A DNA stretch of 64,000 nt from Cacajao melanocephalus (taxonomy: Eukaryota > Chordata > Mammalia > Primates > Pitheciidae). Made by a program: the position numbers and the translations under genes. The notes beneath the pieces were generated by a model, which saw only the letters and a program-made list of their open reading frames with translations, searched no databases and was not told the origin of the DNA. Of this stretch, positions 34,730-46,711 are shown in pieces. The stretch lies in contig CAUYLG010013720.1 of the NCBI GenBank assembly GCA_963573385.1, positions 34,788 to 98,787 of the forward strand, written 5' to 3'. Numbering within the stretch: the stretch's first letter is position 1; each line of letters starts with the position of its first letter.

Positions 34730-36500
34730 TATTCTTTAGTCATTTCTACTTCTTGGGAGCACAGAGAAAAATTACTTTTTCCAATTTCTCCTATTGAGTA
34801 CAGCTAAAAACCAGGGCAAACATGAGAAAACTCTGAAATGTAAAGAGAAAAGCACAGACTTGCTAGAGAATTAAGACCCCAGGAATGACATGATGGTGAG
34901 TTCCCTGTGTTCTCTTTTTTTGCCTCAATATCCCCTACATTTGGAGCTGAAGAAGGTGGCCATCTGAAAATGCCAAATAGAGACAAAAATGGCTCAAGCC
35001 AAAGTTTATTCACTGTAGCCAAAGGACCAGAAAACGGGCAGCCTATCAATATGCAAAACATTTAGACAATAACCACTCTGCCTCAGCCAATACCACAGAA
35101 CTGCAGTGCCATCTCCAGCAGTAAAGGCCACAAGGGAAGTCTAGACTTCCTCCCTCACCTATAACCAGGCGCTTCAACACCTCCACTGGGGTGCTGTCAA
35201 CAGAGGCCAAATAGGCTGGTGGCTCCACAGTGTCAGTGGAGAACATCTGGGGAACTGGAACTCTTATTTCCACCAAGCAGTAAGGGGGAGCCCCACCCCC
35301 TTGGGTGTCAACAGAGACCAAGTGGGAAACCTAGACTTCTACCTGCTCTTGGCAAGAATGTGTTAGTATCCTCTTCTTCCTGGACATGCTGGAGTTATGT
35401 CAGGGAAAGCCAGCTAAAGCAGAAAGTTTAAATAAGATCCAGAGCCTCAAAACATCATATGAAAACGTCCACATTTCAATTAAAAAAAATCACTCATCAT
35501 ACCAAAATCCAGGAAGACCCAAACTGAATGAAAAAAGGAAAATCAATAAATGCCAAAACTAAGATGACAAGAGGTGTTAGAATTATCAGATGAAGATTTT
35601 TAAGCTGCCAAGATAAAAATGTTTCAGAGAGCAATCACGAACGTACGTGAAACAAATGAAAAATAGAAAGCTTCGGTAAAGAAATAAAAGGTATAAAGAA
35701 GACCTAAATGGAAATTCCAGAACTGAAGAACACTATAATGGGAATAAAAAACCTCAGTGGGTGTGCTTGACTACAAAAAGGGGAGCCTGGAGGATAGGAT
35801 CACGCCCTGAAAGAGGGAACAATAGAAATCAACAAGTTTAAACAACAGAGAGAAAATCCACTTAACAAAAATGAACAGAGCTTCACGGACCTGTGGGACT
35901 ATAACAAAAGATCTAATATTCATGTCATTGGAGTACAGGAAGGAGATGAGAAATAAGAGCTGAAAAAGTACTCAAGCAAATAAGGGCTGAAAACTTTAAA
36001 ATTCGGGAAGAGGTATCAACCTACACACCTAAGAAGCGAATTTCACACTGAACAGAAAAGGCCCAGAGAAATCCATGCCAAGTTACAATATAATTAAGCT
36101 TCTGGAAACTAAAGACAAAAGAAAAAAGTCTTGAAAGCTGCCAGAAAAAAAAAAAAATGGAATTTTTATCTACAGGCAAAAGAGCAATTCAAAGGAAAGC
36201 AGATTTCTTCTCAGGAACCATGGACACCAGAAAAAAAATGACAAAATATTTTTCTAGTCTTAAAAAGAAAAGATTGTCAACCCAGAATCCCATAGCCAGT
36301 AAAAACATCCTTCAGGGATGAAGAGGAAATCAAAATATTCTCAGATGAAAAGCTAAGAGAATTTGTCACTATCACACCTCGCTTAAAAGAATGACTAAAG
36401 GATGTTCCCTAAATAAAATTTTTTAAAAAAGGAAATTTGAAAAATTGGAAAGAAAGAAAAGCATGGTCAGCAAAAATACGAATAAATGCATTAGACTTTC
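34730..36500 (+). mobile_element. HAL1 / ancient L1 ORF1-type element, decayed
   Basis: Ordered L1 ORF1-like blocks run on the plus strand: GGTGTTAGAATTATCAGATG (35573), AATGGAAATTCCAGAACTGA (35708), AATGAACAGAGCTTCACGGA (35870), CATGTCATTGGAGTACAGGA (35922), AGTCTTGAAAGCTGCCAG (36127), TCTTCTCAGGAACCATGGAC (36206), TGTCAACCCAGAATCCCATA (36276) and CTCAGATGAAAAGCTAAGAG (36340). No ORF2 is seen, which favours HAL1 over full L1. All frames carry stops, so it makes no ORF1 protein. The 5' part (34730-35400) is assigned by position only. Confidence 0.7.
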
Positions 36501-38406
36501 CTTCTTCTCTTGAGTTTTCAGAAGTATGTTTGAAGGCTGAAAGAAAAATTATGACATTGATGTGGCTCTAGATACATGTAGAGAAATATCTAAGTTAACT
36601 ATATCATAAATGAGGGAGGGTAAATGCACACAGTGGGAGCTAGAGGAGGTGGGTCTTGTATCAGGAAGGCAGTAACAGCTTCTCCCGAACACCCTGGAAG
36701 ATTTTACATGGAGTCTCACTGGTAAGTCTAGCACCACGGTCACCTAGAGGCAAGAGAATAAATGCTTTTAGCCAGGCATATGATTATTGTTAAAAATAAA
36801 AAAGGGAAGAATAACTATTTGGTGGACAGCAAGCAGTGTCTGATACTAACTGTGAGAGCTGGTGAAAGAGTTCTATAAGACACTGTTTTACAAATGCTCA
36901 ATGCAGAGCCCAGCCCATATTACTATTTATGCTAAATGAACGTCTCTTTCCCTCTTTGATGGAAACATATAAGAAGAGCACAATATCATATTTCAGAGAT
37001 CCAGAATAGACCTAGTTTTTCATTTTCAAGAATAATTTCAGACCTTTTCAAGAAGATATTAAGGGCTTTGATATATTTTCTTTCTTATTGAATATATGCA
37101 GTAAAAGTTGACAGTTAAACAGTAAACAGTGAGTAAGATAAAGGGTCATGGGTTCCATAAGTTTAGAAATTTAAAGCAATGTCCAGTGTATATACTGGAA
37201 CTACAGAAAGGGCGGTGGTGATACAGTATGAAATAAGCCCTGCTATGTCAATTAGAAGCAAAATATAGAGCTAGAGCCTTCCCCTCAATGGAGGGAAGTT
37301 TATCCCTCCAATTCCTTTCCTAGGTATACACTGTTGTTTCCTGTGCCCACACTCCTCTACCAAACGATTAACCAAATATTTTATTTCAGGTAATGAAGCA
37401 AAACCACAACTGTTCTAAGCCTAACAAAAATCCTCCCAATCAATTAGAGTCTGCTCTTCACGGATATTGGTTTGGAATATTCAAAACATCATTTATTTTT
37501 ATGTTTTTGGTGAGGATATGAAAACAAATTTCAAAGAATCCTATTGTATTTGACATGGTTGGATGTCCATCCAGTATTCAATTCCCAGTTGTTATTTTCT
37601 TGACATACCCACAGTATTGTTGAGTTATCTGCCCTTCTCCCATATAGCCACAAGCTCAAGTCTGATGTAAGTTCAAGCTAATGCTACCTTCCTCACCAGC
37701 TATTCATTGTACAATGACATCACTAGAACTGCTTTAACCATCATGCCCCCAGCCAGAGGATCTAACCAACAAATCAGATTCATTTCTCCATCTTTTGAGA
37801 GATGGAAAAAAACCTAAATTTTTGATGGCACTGTTGAGTCATTGGCTCCACCAACCTTAAAGCCTACTTGTCCTACTCTTCAACTTCCAGTTATAGGAAA
37901 TAATTTTTCTCATTTTTTATTTCTTTTTCAGTTGTCATTGGAATCACAAGAATCCTAATTGAAACATCTGGAAAAGCCACAATGATAAAAAGTATTCAGG
38001 AAAAAAAAATTTGGTAACTGAAAATCAATCAGAAAACCATAACAAACAACAAAAACAAAAAGTGCTTTAATTTAAACTCTGGTTTAAAAAAATTATTTCC
38101 AAATTGTATGAGCCTTCTTCTCATATTGGGAAGCCGAAAAAAGTAAATACAGTTTATTCTCTATTTCTTTATTATATTTTTTGCCTAGATCTTGCAGAAC
38201 CTTAGAATATTTTTATAAATGTTGATATAGACCATCTTAGTAACCCTTGAGCTATCAAAGACCAGGCATATAATGTAGCTCTCCTGATAACTTGAGTGAA
38301 CTTGCTCATGTTTTTATTCATCCTTTTATTCATTCTCATCCTTTTATTTCCCGTTAATGGGAAAAAAAATAAAACACACAGTAAAATATTTTTTAAAGGT
38401 TTATTC
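36501..38406. other. Unassigned sequence, 1.9 kb
   Basis: It may include a HAL1/L1 3' UTR up to about 36790. Beyond that no gene or repeat is recognised. Confidence 0.45.
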
Positions 38407-38758
38407 TGAAACAATATTGACAGATGCAGGAGGAAGATAAGAGGGAGAGTCCCTGGGGAATCTCTGACAGGTCTGTGCGCTGGGAGAGTGGGGTGGAGCC
38501 AGGAGAAGTTAGGCTGCTTGCAGCAGAGAGGAGCCTGGCCTCTTCAGTTCTTGTGTATGTGGCCTGGAATCAATCTGTGAGTTGGGGGGGACCTATTAGC
38601 AGGATTCCCTTTCACTTTACTGAGAAGTTTTTTTTTTTTTCCTTTTACCCAGTAAATTCCATTCCCCTCACCTTTCAATATGTCTGTGTGTCTAACTTTT
38701 CCTGGTTATGTGACAAGAACCCAGTTTTGGCTAAACTAAGAAGCAGAGTTCTACATCA
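38407..38758 (+). mobile_element. ERV1-like LTR, same family as 2811-3138
   Basis: Starts TGAAACAATATTGACAG and has GAGAGTCCCTGGGGAATCTC, GCAGAGAGGAGCCTGGCCTC, CAGTAAATTCCATTCCCC, TTTTCCTGGTTATGTGACAA and a CTACATCA end. The ordered matches to the copy at 2811-3138 support the shared family (MER34-like is a guess). No target duplication was seen. Confidence 0.65.
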
Positions 38759-38765
38759 CTATGAG

Positions 38766-39417
38766 TGATCACAGCTCAGGGAAAACACAAAGCCGACAAG
38801 TCTTGAGAAAGTGACCTCAAGATAGGTAGAGTCCAGTTTGGTTTTATACGTTTAAGGGAGGCAAGAGCTATAGGCAAAAACGTAAATCAATACACGATGG
38901 CTATACATTAGTTCAGCCTGAAAAGGTGGGATATCTTGAAGCGGCGGACTTATAAGTCATAGATGGATTCAGAGAGTCTTTAATTTGCAGTTGATTAAAG
39001 GAGGAAAACTTTGTGTAACAACTTAGAGTCAACAGAAAGTAATGTTTAAGTTAAGGAAGTATGATAATCATAGAGCAAGCCACAATATACAAGATCAAAG
39101 TGACCTGTTAAGCAAAATTGATGATCTGTAGGCATGATTTAACCCTTGTTTTGCACTGCCTTAGGTCCTGTTTATCATTTGATATCTTATTGTCACAAAC
39201 AGTCTATTTCGTCATCCTCAAGGTCTCTATTTTTACATTAATGGAGGCCAGTTCTTGTGTCTAAATCCCAAAAGGGAGGAAGTATAATGAAGTCAGTCAG
39301 ACTTCTTGTATCTTCATGTCCAGGGACTACGTTTTTCAGTTTTCTCTGGGGTCTCCTCAGCCAAGAAAGGATCCGCTTAGTTAGCTGGGAAGTTTAGGAT
39401 TTTATTTTTACTTCACA
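38766..39417 (-). mobile_element. Unclassified ERV LTR, minus strand
   Basis: Read on the minus strand it starts TGTGAAGTAAAAATAAAATC, has a TATA-like ACGTATAAAACCAAACTGG about 100 bp from its far end and finishes CTGAGCTGTGATCA. It is about 650 bp with TG...CA ends, an LTR architecture. I could not name the family, and it directly abuts the previous LTR. Confidence 0.5.
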
Positions 39418-40164
39418 CTTCATATCTCTTATTTTTATCATTATGTTTCCTGTTTCTCAAAGCCTAAAATTCTAGAATCTTGGTTGCATGAGTGTTAGTT
39501 GCATTCCAATTAATCCATACATTTTCAGTTACAAACAGCATAGCAAATGCTGAGTGCAAAAGCATGTGTCTATTTTTTGTAAGGAAGCTATTGATTTAAG
39601 GTAGGCACATTTGTGTGCCTTCAAATGGCCACACATATAGAGACAGAGGGGCGGGGGAGAGGTATGGAGGGAAGGAAAACATATTTAGTATATATATAAT
39701 CTCCAGGGAAACAAAGAGAACGGTGAATTATTTAGCTTGGCACAATCTGAAATTGAGGCAAATTTTGGTTAGAAATGAAGAAAATGCTTCCTGACAGTAA
39801 AAATAATTGGATTGTAAAATCACATCCTGAGAGAGACGGAAGGTGCTTTATCTTGCATCATTTGTGAAGGTGGGAACACACAGTGGAAATATTCTAGAAA
39901 GCCTCCATTAGGGAATTAATTTTTCTCCTGACATATTGTTTTAATGTGGCCCAGTGATTCTGCTGTTTCTCTCTTTCTGAAGTAAACTGGTAAAAAGAGC
40001 CAAAGAAAAACATTCGTTGAAAATGTGAAGAAATAAATGTGTGCTGTATAATTGTGGCCAATGTGCCCAAATTAAAAAACTTAAAATCTTTACCAATAAT
40101 CCAGCAAATGAGAAAATTCTAGGGGTTATGAGGAATCACAAATGTCATTCAGCCCTTCATTAGA
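39418..40164. other. Unassigned sequence
   Basis: No recognised gene or repeat. Confidence 0.5.
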
Positions 40165-40425
40165 AAGATAATAACTGTCTATCATCTTTAGCACTTAATT
40201 TATTTAGCACCTACCCTTTGCCAGACTCAGTATATTCTCTTTTTCAATCACACTTCTTCCTGTAAAACAGGCTCTATTATCTTATTCCAAAGAGGAGGAA
40301 ATGGACTCAGAGAGTGGAAATATCAGCTGATGTCACACAGCTGTTGAGTGCATGAGCCATAACATTAATCCAGTTATTGGTGTGGAAACCCAAAAGCTTT
40401 CTTTCTACCATATCACGTTCCTCAG
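40165..40425 (-). repeat. MIR SINE, nearly full length
   Basis: TAGCACCTACCCTTTGCCAG, CCAAAGAGGAGGAAATGGAC, GATGTCACACAGCTGTTGAG and GAAACCCAAAAGCTTTC in reverse-MIR order. Confidence 0.85.
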
Positions 40426-40494
40426 GAGACAAAGATCCTGATGTCCAGAGGTGAGGTGTCTGTGCCTGAGCCTTGAAGTTGCTTAATGCCAGAG

Positions 40495-41128
40495 TGTCAG
40501 TGGTGTTGGAACCAGAGTGACTCCATCTTGAATAGGGGCTGGGTAAAATAAGGCTGGGATCTACTGGGCTGCACTCCCAGGAGGTTAAGCATTCTTAGTG
40601 ACAGAATGACATAGAGTGTGGGCACAAGGTAGAGGTCATAAAGACCTTGCAGATAAAATAGTAAAAGTTGCAGTAAAGAAGCCCAGCCAAAACTCACCAA
40701 AACCAAGATGACGATGAGAGTGACCTCTGGTCATTCTCACTGCTCATTAGATGCTAATTATAATGCATTAGCATGCTAAGAGACACTCCCACCAGCACCA
40801 TGACAGTTACAGATGCCATGGCAATATCAGGAAGTTACCTTATATGGTCTAAAAGTGGGAGACACCCTCAATTCTGGGAATTGCCCCCTTTCCCTGAAAA
40901 CTCATGAATAATCCATCCCTTGTTTAGCATGTAATCAAGAAGTAGCTAAGTATAAGCAGCTGAGCAGTCCATGCTGCTGCTCTGCCATTGAGTAGCCATT
41001 ATTTCATTCCTTTACTTTCTTAATAAACTTGCTTTTACTTTATTCATGGACTTGCCCTGAATTCTTTCTTGTGCAAGATCCAAGAATCCCCCTCATGGGG
41101 TCTGGATCAGAACACCTTTACCGTAACA
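40495..41128 (+). mobile_element. Solo class I ERV LTR (MER61-like), full length
   Basis: Starts TGTCAGTGGTGTTGGAACC and has CTCCATCTTGAATAGGGGC, GCTGGGTAAAATAAGGCTGG, ATAATGCATTAGCATGCTAA, CTTGTTTAGCATGTAATCAA, TTAATAAACTTGCTTTTAC and a CCGTAACA end. Flanks AGAG and AGGG agree at three of four bases. It is the same family as 850-1354 in the opposite orientation, and keeps the 5' third which that copy lacks. Confidence 0.8.
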
Positions 41129-41401
41129 AGGGCAGGCTCTATTCTCAAGTGTATGCCCTCCTCCTTAGTCAACTGCTTTTTATATGCACATTATATAGAT
41201 GTACCACTTCAGTTAATAATCAGGTTTTAACAGCAGGGTAGTTAGGGATAGGGCCATGTCACACCTGCTTTTCGGGTTGGTGGAAATTAAAGTATTTTTA
41301 AAAAATGTGCCTCCCCCAATATTACCTTCTCTATATGCTGTGGTGTTCTCCTTTCCACTAATATATGTTTATCATGATTAAATCCTTAAAAATAAAAAAA
41401 C
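41129..41401. other. Unassigned sequence
   Basis: No recognised gene or repeat. Confidence 0.5.
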
Positions 41402-41530
41402 CTTCCAGGTACAGTATCATGTGCCTCTAATCCCAGCACTTTGGGAGCCTGAGGCAGGAAGATCCCCTGAGTCCTGGAGTTGGAGACCAGCCTGGGCAAC
41501 ATAGCAAGACTCCATCTCAAAAAACAAACA
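41402..41530 (+). mobile_element. Free left Alu monomer (FLAM-like)
   Basis: GTACAGTATCATGTGCCTC, AATCCCAGCACTTTGGGAGC, GAGACCAGCCTGGGCAACAT and AGACTCCATCTC followed by an (AAAC)n tail. The right arm is absent, and the size (about 130 bp) fits FLAM. Confidence 0.85.
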
Positions 41531-42660
41531 AACGAAATATGTAAAACCTTAACAGTTGTTGGAATAGGTTCACTCTTCCTGGCTACTCATTTGGAGAAAG
41601 ATCATATGTGACTTCTCAGACAGAGCTTGATCTACTCACTCTATACTTCAATTTCCTTGATCTGGCTTCTTCCATTTCCCCTCCCCACCCCCAGTTCCCA
41701 TTCCCCAAACCTGGCCATCTCAAACCCTCTTTCCTACCTTGGAGTTCCTTGTTTTTTTACCTACTTGCATGCACTGTGCTTTCTCCTATGTTAAGTATTC
41801 CTGCTTCTGCCCAAGGCTTTGTTGGCAAGTTCTGTTTTATGTCAAAATTAGTCTGACTTCTTTGAGAAGGCAGAACATCTTCCAGTGATCAATTAAACGT
41901 TAGTCCTTATGCTAGCTTGGTGGGGCAGCTAGCACTATTCTCACTTACAAATGTGAAAAAGACACTGATAACTTCTGAGTTTAAATTACCTGATTGACAA
42001 CTTTAACTCACAATCATAAGGCAGGGGACCTAGGACAGGCACCGAGCAGAGCATTTAAGAAACAGTCAGACTTTGACACTCACAATATCGAGTCAAAATG
42101 AACGGACCTCTTTGAGTTCCTTCTTTTGCAACTTTTGCTCTTTCCCTTCCCTTTAAAGACCACATTCAACAGTAGCGTTGTCTCTTTGAATTGCAAATGA
42201 AACCCTGGCTCTCTACAAGTTCGCTTTTGGCAGGCCTTGCAAAAGGACATTTAAAAGCTGGATTCAAAGTGGCAGAGGGTTTCAAATTCTGGAGACATCA
42301 CAAAATGAAATGATTCCTTATTGGTGGCAAGTGGTAAAACCTCTTGCTGAGGAAGCCAGATCAGCTTCCTCCAGATCGTCCACTGGAAAATGCCCCTGAG
42401 CTTTCCCGTTTAAAATGAAAATGGCAGGTACCGACAAATGTGGTTAATATAGTTGCCTCTGTGACACTGCAATATTCTCTCAGTTTTAATTGGCACCCAA
42501 CTTGAGGCTCTTAGCATACAAACAATTGGGAAGGGGAACTGGAGAGAAACCTTATCTGAGTATGGAAGCTTTGAAATCACAATAGCCTTTTACCACATTT
42601 TCATTTACAAGTAATAGTACAATTTACCCCTGAAGCTAAGAGGCAACACTTCAGGATGAA
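41531..42660. other. Unassigned unique sequence, 1.1 kb
   Basis: No gene or repeat is recognised. 42050-42600 is complex sequence with a few short motifs only. Confidence 0.5.
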
Positions 42661-42735
42661 GAAACATACACGCAGGCATATGTGCATGTGCGCATGCACA
42701 TACACACGCATGCACATACACACACACGCACGGGT
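42661..42735. repeat. Alternating purine-pyrimidine tract with inverted repeat
   Basis: CA/TG/CG alternation over about 70 bp. Within it, 42679-42702 is a perfect inverted repeat with arms TATGTGCATG and CATGCACATA around TGCG. Both Z-DNA and cruciform formation are plausible on sequence grounds. Confidence 0.85.
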
Positions 42736-43140
42736 GGGGTGGGGAGAGAGAGAAATACACAGCTAAGTTCAACCAATACCCAGTGTAAGAAATACTACAC
42801 TGGTTGTTTTGAGGAGAAATGTTCTTCTCTGTCCTGAACTGGAATTCACTGCACAAAAACAATGCTCTCTTCAAAGATTCTGGCATATGTTATCAGATAG
42901 CAGGAGGCATCCAGAAATCCTTGATAAACAGACATGAACTTTTGCACAGTGACTGGAAGCAAAGTGATTTGCAGCATGAATGAATTTTTTTGACTTTAAC
43001 ACAGAAAATCTTCCTTGCCTAATGGTAAACTCTTGAAACTAGAGTTCATTACAGAATCTGTGGTCTGATTTTAATGAGGTAGACTATGTATGGTGGTTTG
43101 ACAATGGCCAATGTTCAATATTGATTTTTGTCTTTTTTAA
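42736..43140. other. Unassigned sequence
   Basis: No recognised gene or repeat. Confidence 0.5.
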
Positions 43141-43193
43141 GTTACTATTGAAAGTAATGACAGAAACCACAATTACTTTTGAACCAACCTAAT
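43141..43193. mobile_element. MADE1 mariner MITE remnant
   Basis: ATTGAAAGTAATGACAG, ACCACAATTACTTTTGAACC and AACCTAATA match the last two-thirds of the 80-bp MADE1 hairpin, ending at the expected TA. The first arm is missing, so the mir-548-type hairpin that MADE1 can form is not complete. Confidence 0.8.
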
Positions 43194-43889
43194 AATAAGG
43201 GAATGAGACAAATGACAACCAATGTGACATGGCAAACTGCAGAAAGTAATACTTTGGAAAAGACAAGCTGAATCTAATTTTTTTTTTTTGTAAAAAAGAA
43301 AGAATGACAGTCCTATGGTAAACAAAAAACATATGAGCTTTATTCAAGAAAAGCAGGGCTGCAGTGCATAAAGGCAATTCTCTTGATATAGTCACCTGAA
43401 TCATTAATATGGAAGATGTACGTGTTTTTCAAAGCCACTTTTCTACTGGAATTTAATATTGATGGTGCATCCAGAACTGTGGTGTTTTTCTCAGGCAGGA
43501 ATATTATAAGGGGCCTAGTTGAAATTCAGTGGCAGGTAGGTAATCTAGAAGTAGTCTGTACCTATAAATCACCTCAGTACACTGAAGATTGCTATGATCA
43601 TCCTCACTTCAGTTCTGTTGAAGTCCTTTCTCTATATGCTTCCTCTGTCAAGGTAAAGGCTGATTTACTAGGTGTTCTGGCCATTTGCAAGATGGTGAGG
43701 TCTAGGTTTAATATAAGGAGAAAGCTAACATTTCACAAATATTAAAAGACTCCTGTTTTTTTTTATTTTATTCAGAATTAAACAAGGCTGAGTTAGCGTT
43801 TTTGGTTTGTTTGCTTTCATGTTGATTGCTTTGCTTACAGAATTTCTGCAGAAATCTGGCCAACTAACACCTTTTTATTTATTAAAAAA
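43194..43889. other. Unassigned sequence
   Basis: No gene. The 109-codon frame at 43416-43745 has no domain. Confidence 0.5.
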
Positions 43890-44350
43890 AATACTGAGTA
43901 TAAAAAAATAGACACATAGCATAGAAGAGACTGGTACTATAATGAAGAACATGACAGCTGTAGTCCCTGCTTTCATGGAGATTGCATTATAGAGAAGGGA
44001 CAAAAATAAAAACAAATACGAGAAAAATATGCAATTATGTTACAGAATAGGGAAGGGGAGGGCTGCTTTTTATGCTGTGGCCAGGAGAGGGCTTTGATGA
44101 GGTGGTATTTTCATTGCCACCAAAGAAAGAATAAATAGGTGACCATACAAAGAGTTGGGAGAGATTGGCAGGTCAGACAGAGCAAAGAGATGTGAAAAGG
44201 TCCTGAGACAAGAAAGGAGTTGGCATAACAAAAGAAAGACCACTGTAGCTAGAGTATGGTGAGCCAGAGAAAGGCAGCTTCAGAGGAAGTTGGAGATGAG
44301 AGTGGGGACCAGGCAGCTCCTGGTGTAAGCTGTGCCTCAGTGAGAAGGGA
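43890..44350 (-). repeat. L2 LINE 3' region
   Basis: AGTCCCTGCTTTCATGGAG, GGGCTTTGATGAGGTGGTAT, AAGAGATGTGAAAAGGTCC and AGAGTATGGTGAGCCAG in reverse-L2 order. Confidence 0.8.
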
Positions 44351-44943
44351 GAGTCGATGCTGTCAGCCCTGGGGTTTCAAAATGACACATGGTGGGTCCC
44401 AGTGAGTCCACAGGGCATCTTGATGGGAGTAAACATGTGAATGACACTCAGAAAACCAGATATTGGTAAAGGTATTGGTATCTGGTAAAGGTATTGGCAT
44501 TCAGTCACATAAATTAGAGGCAGTACTGAGAGAGTTTGGTGACTTGAATTTTAATGGTCTTTTTATGATATCTGTTCCTTTATAAAAGCGAAAGTTCAAG
44601 ACATAAAATAGTAGAACGTTAGGCTTGAGAGTGACCCAGAGATCATTTTACAGGAGAAAAATGGAGGCCCAGTAGAGTTGAATGACATTCAGAGACAGGA
44701 CAGAAAACTCAATGTACCATGCCCCTTTCCACATCAATGAAATGTTTTAAGCATGTGGCCAAATTGTGTGGCTAAAGTGGAAAGGATAGAGGTGAAAATA
44801 GAGAAGTGGATGTGGAAGGAGTAGGTTCAAGGTACCAGAGGAATCATTAGTACAAATTCGATTGACATATTTTCATGTAGGTTAAATTATGAGAGGTTAG
44901 GAAACAACCTAAGTTTCTATCAATGAAAGATATTTTAATTGAA
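44351..44943. other. Unassigned; MIR3-like piece at 44605-44705
   Basis: CAGAGATCATTTTACAGGAG and ATGGAGGCCCAGTAGAG suggest an old MIR-family SINE on the minus strand. The rest is unrecognised. Confidence 0.45.
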
Positions 44944-44961
44944 GAAAGTTGGTAAAATCTT

Positions 44962-45222
44962 TTTTTTGAGATGGAGTTTCACTCTTGTTGCCCAGTCTGG
45001 AGTGCAATGATACAATCTCAGCTTGCCGTAACTTCTGCCTCCCTGGTTCAAGCAAATTTTCTGCCTCAGCCTCCCAAGGAGCTTGGCTAATTCAGCATTT
45101 TTAATAGAGACGGGATTTCTCCATGTTGGTCAGGCTGGTCTGGAATTCCCTATCTCAGGTGATCCACCCGCTTCAGCCTCCCAAATTGCTGGGATTACAG
45201 GCCTGATCCTCCATGCCTGGCC
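44962..45222 (-). mobile_element. Alu, minus strand, internally deleted
   Basis: GAGATGGAGTTTCACTCTTG, CTGCCTCAGCCTCCCAAGG, TTTTTAATAGAGACGGG and TGGGATTACAGGCCTGATCC. About 30 bp around the ACTACAGGC region is missing. Target duplications GAAAGTTGGTAAAATCTT (44944-44961) and GAAAGTTGGTAAAGTCTT (45223-45240) match at 17 of 18 bases. Confidence 0.95.
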
Positions 45223-45240
45223 GAAAGTTGGTAAAGTCTT

Positions 45241-45439
45241 ATGAAAGGATATTATGTGGCCATTCAGTGTGATATTTATAAAGAGATTGTGTTGATGTTT
45301 GAAAGTGCTTGTGATAAAAATGGAGAGAGCATGTTATAAAAGTATATATCCAGGAAATGAACTCTGAAATCTGTTATCCATAAAATGAAACAAAGACTAG
45401 ACACACATTTGTAAAATACAGTATTTTAACATTACATCT
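45241..45439. other. Unassigned sequence
   Basis: No recognised gene or repeat. Confidence 0.5.
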
Positions 45440-45620
45440 ACTACCCATTTTGTTATTCAATTATTATGTGCCAGATTTTGTGCTAAGCTATATATTATCC
45501 ATTTATCCCCATCCAAACATTAAGAAGGGACTATGATTGCATGTATGGAGTGAAATGAGACTTAAGAAGACTTAATTAAGTCATTTGCAATCACAAAGCT
45601 AGACGACGGTGGCTGCGTCA
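45440..45620 (-). repeat. MIR SINE
   Basis: TTATTATGTGCCAGATTTTGTG and GTCATTTGCAATCACAAAGC blocks in reverse order; diverged. Confidence 0.65.
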
Positions 45621-46649
45621 GGTGATAGAAATCATAGACTACCACCATTTAAATCATGTTTTCTTCTTTTCTGCATTTTCTAATTCTGCACTGTGGAAAT
45701 GTACTGCATTACACTTTAAAAAAAATAAGTCAGATGCCAACTAAAGAGATTATTGCAGCCTGTGATTTATTTGGTGATCTGCTTTTTTTTCCTCCCCACC
45801 CCGTGGTTCTAGAATATGTCTTCATAGCTGGCTTTCTAGTCAGTTTTCAATTCATTAAGTGTTCATTTAGCACTTACTATGCTGCAAGTATTATTGATTC
45901 TGTTTCCCCTCAGACCCACTGGGTGTGAGCCATGGAAACCACCAGTTCCTCTTCATTGCAACGATCTTTATACCAGGAAAATGATTTCCTGTGCTTTTGC
46001 TTGTCCTTATTAGTTGAAGCCAGTGACCGGAGGATTTGTGCAATTGAAATTGGCCTTCTCCTTACTTTTCTTCAGCAAATTCCTTATATTTGCCTGAAAA
46101 ACTGTCATTTCATAATTTCAATAAACTCTTGCTTCACAATATTACCATCTCTGCCAAGGAAACAAGAAGCATTTTGAACTCCAAAAGCTGCCAACGTGAG
46201 TCATGTCAACAACATTATATGCCTCTATATTCTGCTCTTAGTAACCTTATATTTCCCCTAACTATAAATTGGGGGATCAGGAGTTTGCATGGTATTCAAA
46301 CTCCTTTTTATCTGCCTCATGGCTTTACCAATGTTTTTATAACAATTTTCTGTAACTATTTTACTTCAATAAAATGTTTGAAAGAATGTTACAATTATTT
46401 TTTTCTGAATCTATGGTCCCATTTCTGTTCTTGTTTCTTGAAATGTTCTAAGCTAAAAAAAAAAAAAGAAACTAACAGCAACTGCTTTCATTTTATTTAC
46501 CTTAAAAAATTGTCAAACATAAAATTTTATTAACTAGAAAATAAAAATACTTTCCTGGAAGGCTTTTATTTTCAGAAATTTTCTAAAAACATTTGCTAAG
46601 TATTTCAAACTTAAGAAACAATACAAATAATAATAACCATAATGAAAGT
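45621..46649. other. Unassigned sequence
   Basis: About 1 kb. It holds a 147-codon frame (46090-46533) rich in F, N, S and K with no recognisable domain, judged random. Confidence 0.5.
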
Positions 46650-46711
46650 AACAATTATTGAGGCTTTACTACATGGTAGATACCATGATTTTTAAAAAAA
46701 ATAAAATGTTG

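Noticed and set aside
40495..41128. p53 response element in the ERV1 LTR
   Set aside because: Some LTRs of this general group carry p53 sites, but I could not find two adjacent RRRCWWGYYY half-sites here.
42731..42750. Possible G-quadruplex
   Set aside because: Only three G-runs of three or more; a fourth is lacking.
46090..46533. 147-codon open frame on the plus strand
   Set aside because: Low-complexity composition (F, N, S, K), AT-rich DNA, no domain, no supporting signals; expected by chance.
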